A stretch of 7,576 nucleotides of DNA from an uncultured Oscillibacter sp. (GTDB lineage Bacteria; Bacillota; Clostridia; Oscillospirales; Oscillospiraceae): NCBI GenBank assembly GCA_948435975.1, contig CAOJHG010000089.1:1-7576 (forward strand). The letters run 5' to 3'. The notes beneath the pieces were generated by a model. That model did not search any database. It had not been told where the DNA came from and saw only the letters and a list, made by a program, of their open reading frames with translations. Each line of letters starts with the position of its first letter. Position 1 is the stretch's first letter. Shown one piece after another: positions 6,204 through 7,576 of the stretch. Made by a program: the position numbers and the translations under genes.

Positions 6204-7576
6204 TTCTCTTCCTCCTCAATCATCTGCCAGAATCCCTCCGCACTGATGGGAAGGATGTAGTGATAGTGGTCCCGGTCCCGCCCGTCCTGGAAGTGGCAGG
6301 CGGAGGCCCAGTCGCAGTATTTGCAGAAGCTGTCCTCCTCGCTGTGGCAGCAGGGGTCGGCGTCGATGTTGCCCTGCCGCACCTCCCGCGAAATGTCCTG
6401 TAACAGCCGGTCCACATACTCCCCCAGCTTCCCCAGTTGGGCGGCGGAGGCCAGGCTCCCGGAGATGCTGCCATCCCGCTTCACCCGCAGGGGCAGGTAA
6501 TGGGGCTCCTGTAAGGCTTCATGCTCCATGGCCTGAAGCACCGCCGGTTCCGCCAGCAAAAGTCCGGAGCGGCGGAGCTGTTTCTCCCGTTCCGCCTGGA
6601 GATTTTCCGGAGTGATGTTCCGCTCAGCAGAAAGGATATTGTCCCGGGCGGGCAGATACAGCACTCCGGCAGGCTCGATCTCCTCTCCCCTTCCCAAGCG
6701 GGCGCCTCCCTCCTTTTTCAGCGTAAAGAGATACAGCAGCATCTGAATATCCAGGCCCATCCACACCGCTGACAGGTCAAAGGACTTCTTGCCGGATTTG
6801 TAGTCGATGACTCGGATATAAAGCTTTCCGTCTTTAGACCAGCCGTCCACCCGGTCCACCTTTCCGCCGACCCGCAGTTCTCCATCCGGCTCCGAAATCA
6901 CGACCGCCGGAAGTGCGTCCTCCTTTTTGTCGCCAAAGGACAGCTCAAAGGCCAGAGGCACGAAGTCGGAATGCCGCAGCTCCTCCGCCGCCTCTTCAAT
7001 GACGGCATAGGCGGTGTTCCGGAGGCGGGCAAAGAGATAGCGGAAACGGGCGCTGCGGTTCTCCAGATTGGGAAGCTCCAGACGGATATACTCGTCGATA
7101 TAATGGTTGGTCAAACTGCGGAGGTCCTGTTTCCCCACCTGACCGAAGCCGCCCTTGGACAGCACCTCCCGCGTAACGTTCTCCAACAGGTAGTGGAGGA
7201 ACGTACCAATCTGGGGCGCGTCGAAGGCCGCCGGAGTCCGGGACCTGGCTTGCAGCCCGTATTCCATGAAATAAGCGAAGTGGCAGGAGCGCAGACGTTC
7301 CAGCCGGGAAGCCGTCATGGTGATCCGATCGCCGTAGAGGGCCTTTACCGCCCGCCGGGAGAGAGAGCCCCGCTTATGCCCTGCCGCCCGTTCCATCGCG
7401 GCCAGCCGGGGCCGGAAGGCGGGCGCTTCCCCAAACCAGCGCCACAGCCGTCCCCCAGGCGCCGCCGACTCCAGCGCCGGAAGCGGGGCCGCCAGGCGGT
7501 AGGCGCGGTCGTTCTGCTCCTTCTCCACGCTCAGGCCGGGGAACAGCGTCCGCAGCCGGTCCACCACAAACGCGGC
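6200..7576 (-). CDS. addB: ATP-dependent helicase/nuclease subunit B (AddB), C-terminal part
   Basis: The last 458 residues of AddB; the frame stays open to the window edge, so the N-terminal part (about 700 residues in typical family members) is missing. AddB pairs with AddA, cuts the strand opposite to that cut by AddA and recognises Chi in Bacillus. The visible part holds its RecB-family nuclease domain: H128 (GTFLHYLLE), D241 (KVDRVDGW), D258 and K260 (VIDYKSGK). Four cysteines fit the AddB iron-sulfur cluster: C98 (LRSCHF) before the nuclease core and C418, C421, C427 (C-x2-C-x5-C) after it. The degenerate helicase part would lie outside the window. The stop overlaps the addA start by ATGA, and the addA Shine-Dalgarno lies within the codons for its terminal glutamates. 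A GTG at 7567 is internal, not the start. Confidence 0.96.
   Translation of the reverse strand, partial: AAFVVDRLRTLFPGLSVEKEQNDRAYRLAAPLPALESAAPGGRLWRWFGEAPAFRPRLAAMERAAGHKRGSLSRRAVKALYGDRITMTASRLERLRSCHFAYFMEYGLQARSRTPAAFDAPQIGTFLHYLLENVTREVLSKGGFGQVGKQDLRSLTNHYIDEYIRLELPNLENRSARFRYLFARLRNTAYAVIEEAAEELRHSDFVPLAFELSFGDKKEDALPAVVISEPDGELRVGGKVDRVDGWSKDGKLYIRVIDYKSGKKSFDLSAVWMGLDIQMLLYLFTLKKEGGARLGRGEEIEPAGVLYLPARDNILSAERNITPENLQAEREKQLRRSGLLLAEPAVLQAMEHEALQEPHYLPLRVKRDGSISGSLASAAQLGKLGEYVDRLLQDISREVRQGNIDADPCCHSEEDSFCKYCDWASACHFQDGRDRDHYHYILPISAEGFWQMIEEEEK

Noticed and set aside
4467..6260. 597-codon open frame on the plus strand
   Set aside because: It lies entirely antisense to addA and the end of addB, whose helicase and nuclease motifs are unmistakable. 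The translation is rich in H, Q, R, P and G with no recognisable domain, as expected for a shadow frame in GC-rich DNA.

Overview
The window looks like chromosomal DNA from a GC-rich, spore-forming Clostridia-type Firmicute, probably near the Oscillospirales gut lineages. This placement is inferred from AddAB-type rather than RecBCD recombination genes, strong AGGAGG ribosome binding sites, sigma-A-type promoters, a DUF378 small membrane protein and a candidate sigma-G promoter. No mobile element, tRNA, rRNA or CRISPR array was seen.

Layout from left to right. Positions 1-41 hold a terminator hairpin. Positions 60-770 (minus) encode a seven-helix Bax inhibitor-1/YccA-family membrane protein with its own promoter near 856-884. 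Positions 771-1292 are a gene-free divergent regulatory region. It carries that minus-strand promoter, a second strong promoter on the plus strand (958-986) with a small palindrome over it, and a candidate folded RNA (992-1077) that starts where the plus-strand transcript should begin. The plus transcript then carries a PC4/YdbC-type single-strand nucleic acid binding protein (1293-1514) and a Nudix hydrolase (1562-2149). It ends at a bidirectional terminator (2185-2220) shared with the convergent minus-strand unit.

That minus-strand unit reads, in transcription order, addB (3' part only, running off the right edge), addA (complete, 1210 aa) and a 70-aa DUF378 membrane protein. addB and addA overlap by ATGA and are almost certainly translationally coupled. 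Together they make the helicase-nuclease that resects double-strand breaks for RecA loading. The DUF378 gene lies 92 nt after addA. In that gap sits a close match to the forespore sigma-G consensus, so it may be expressed separately during sporulation.

Most of the window is ordinary housekeeping sequence. The points worth a second look are the nested, exactly complementary helices in the YdbC leader, the sigma-G-like promoter before DUF378, and a 36-bp tandem duplication inside addA. No clearly new multi-gene system was found.
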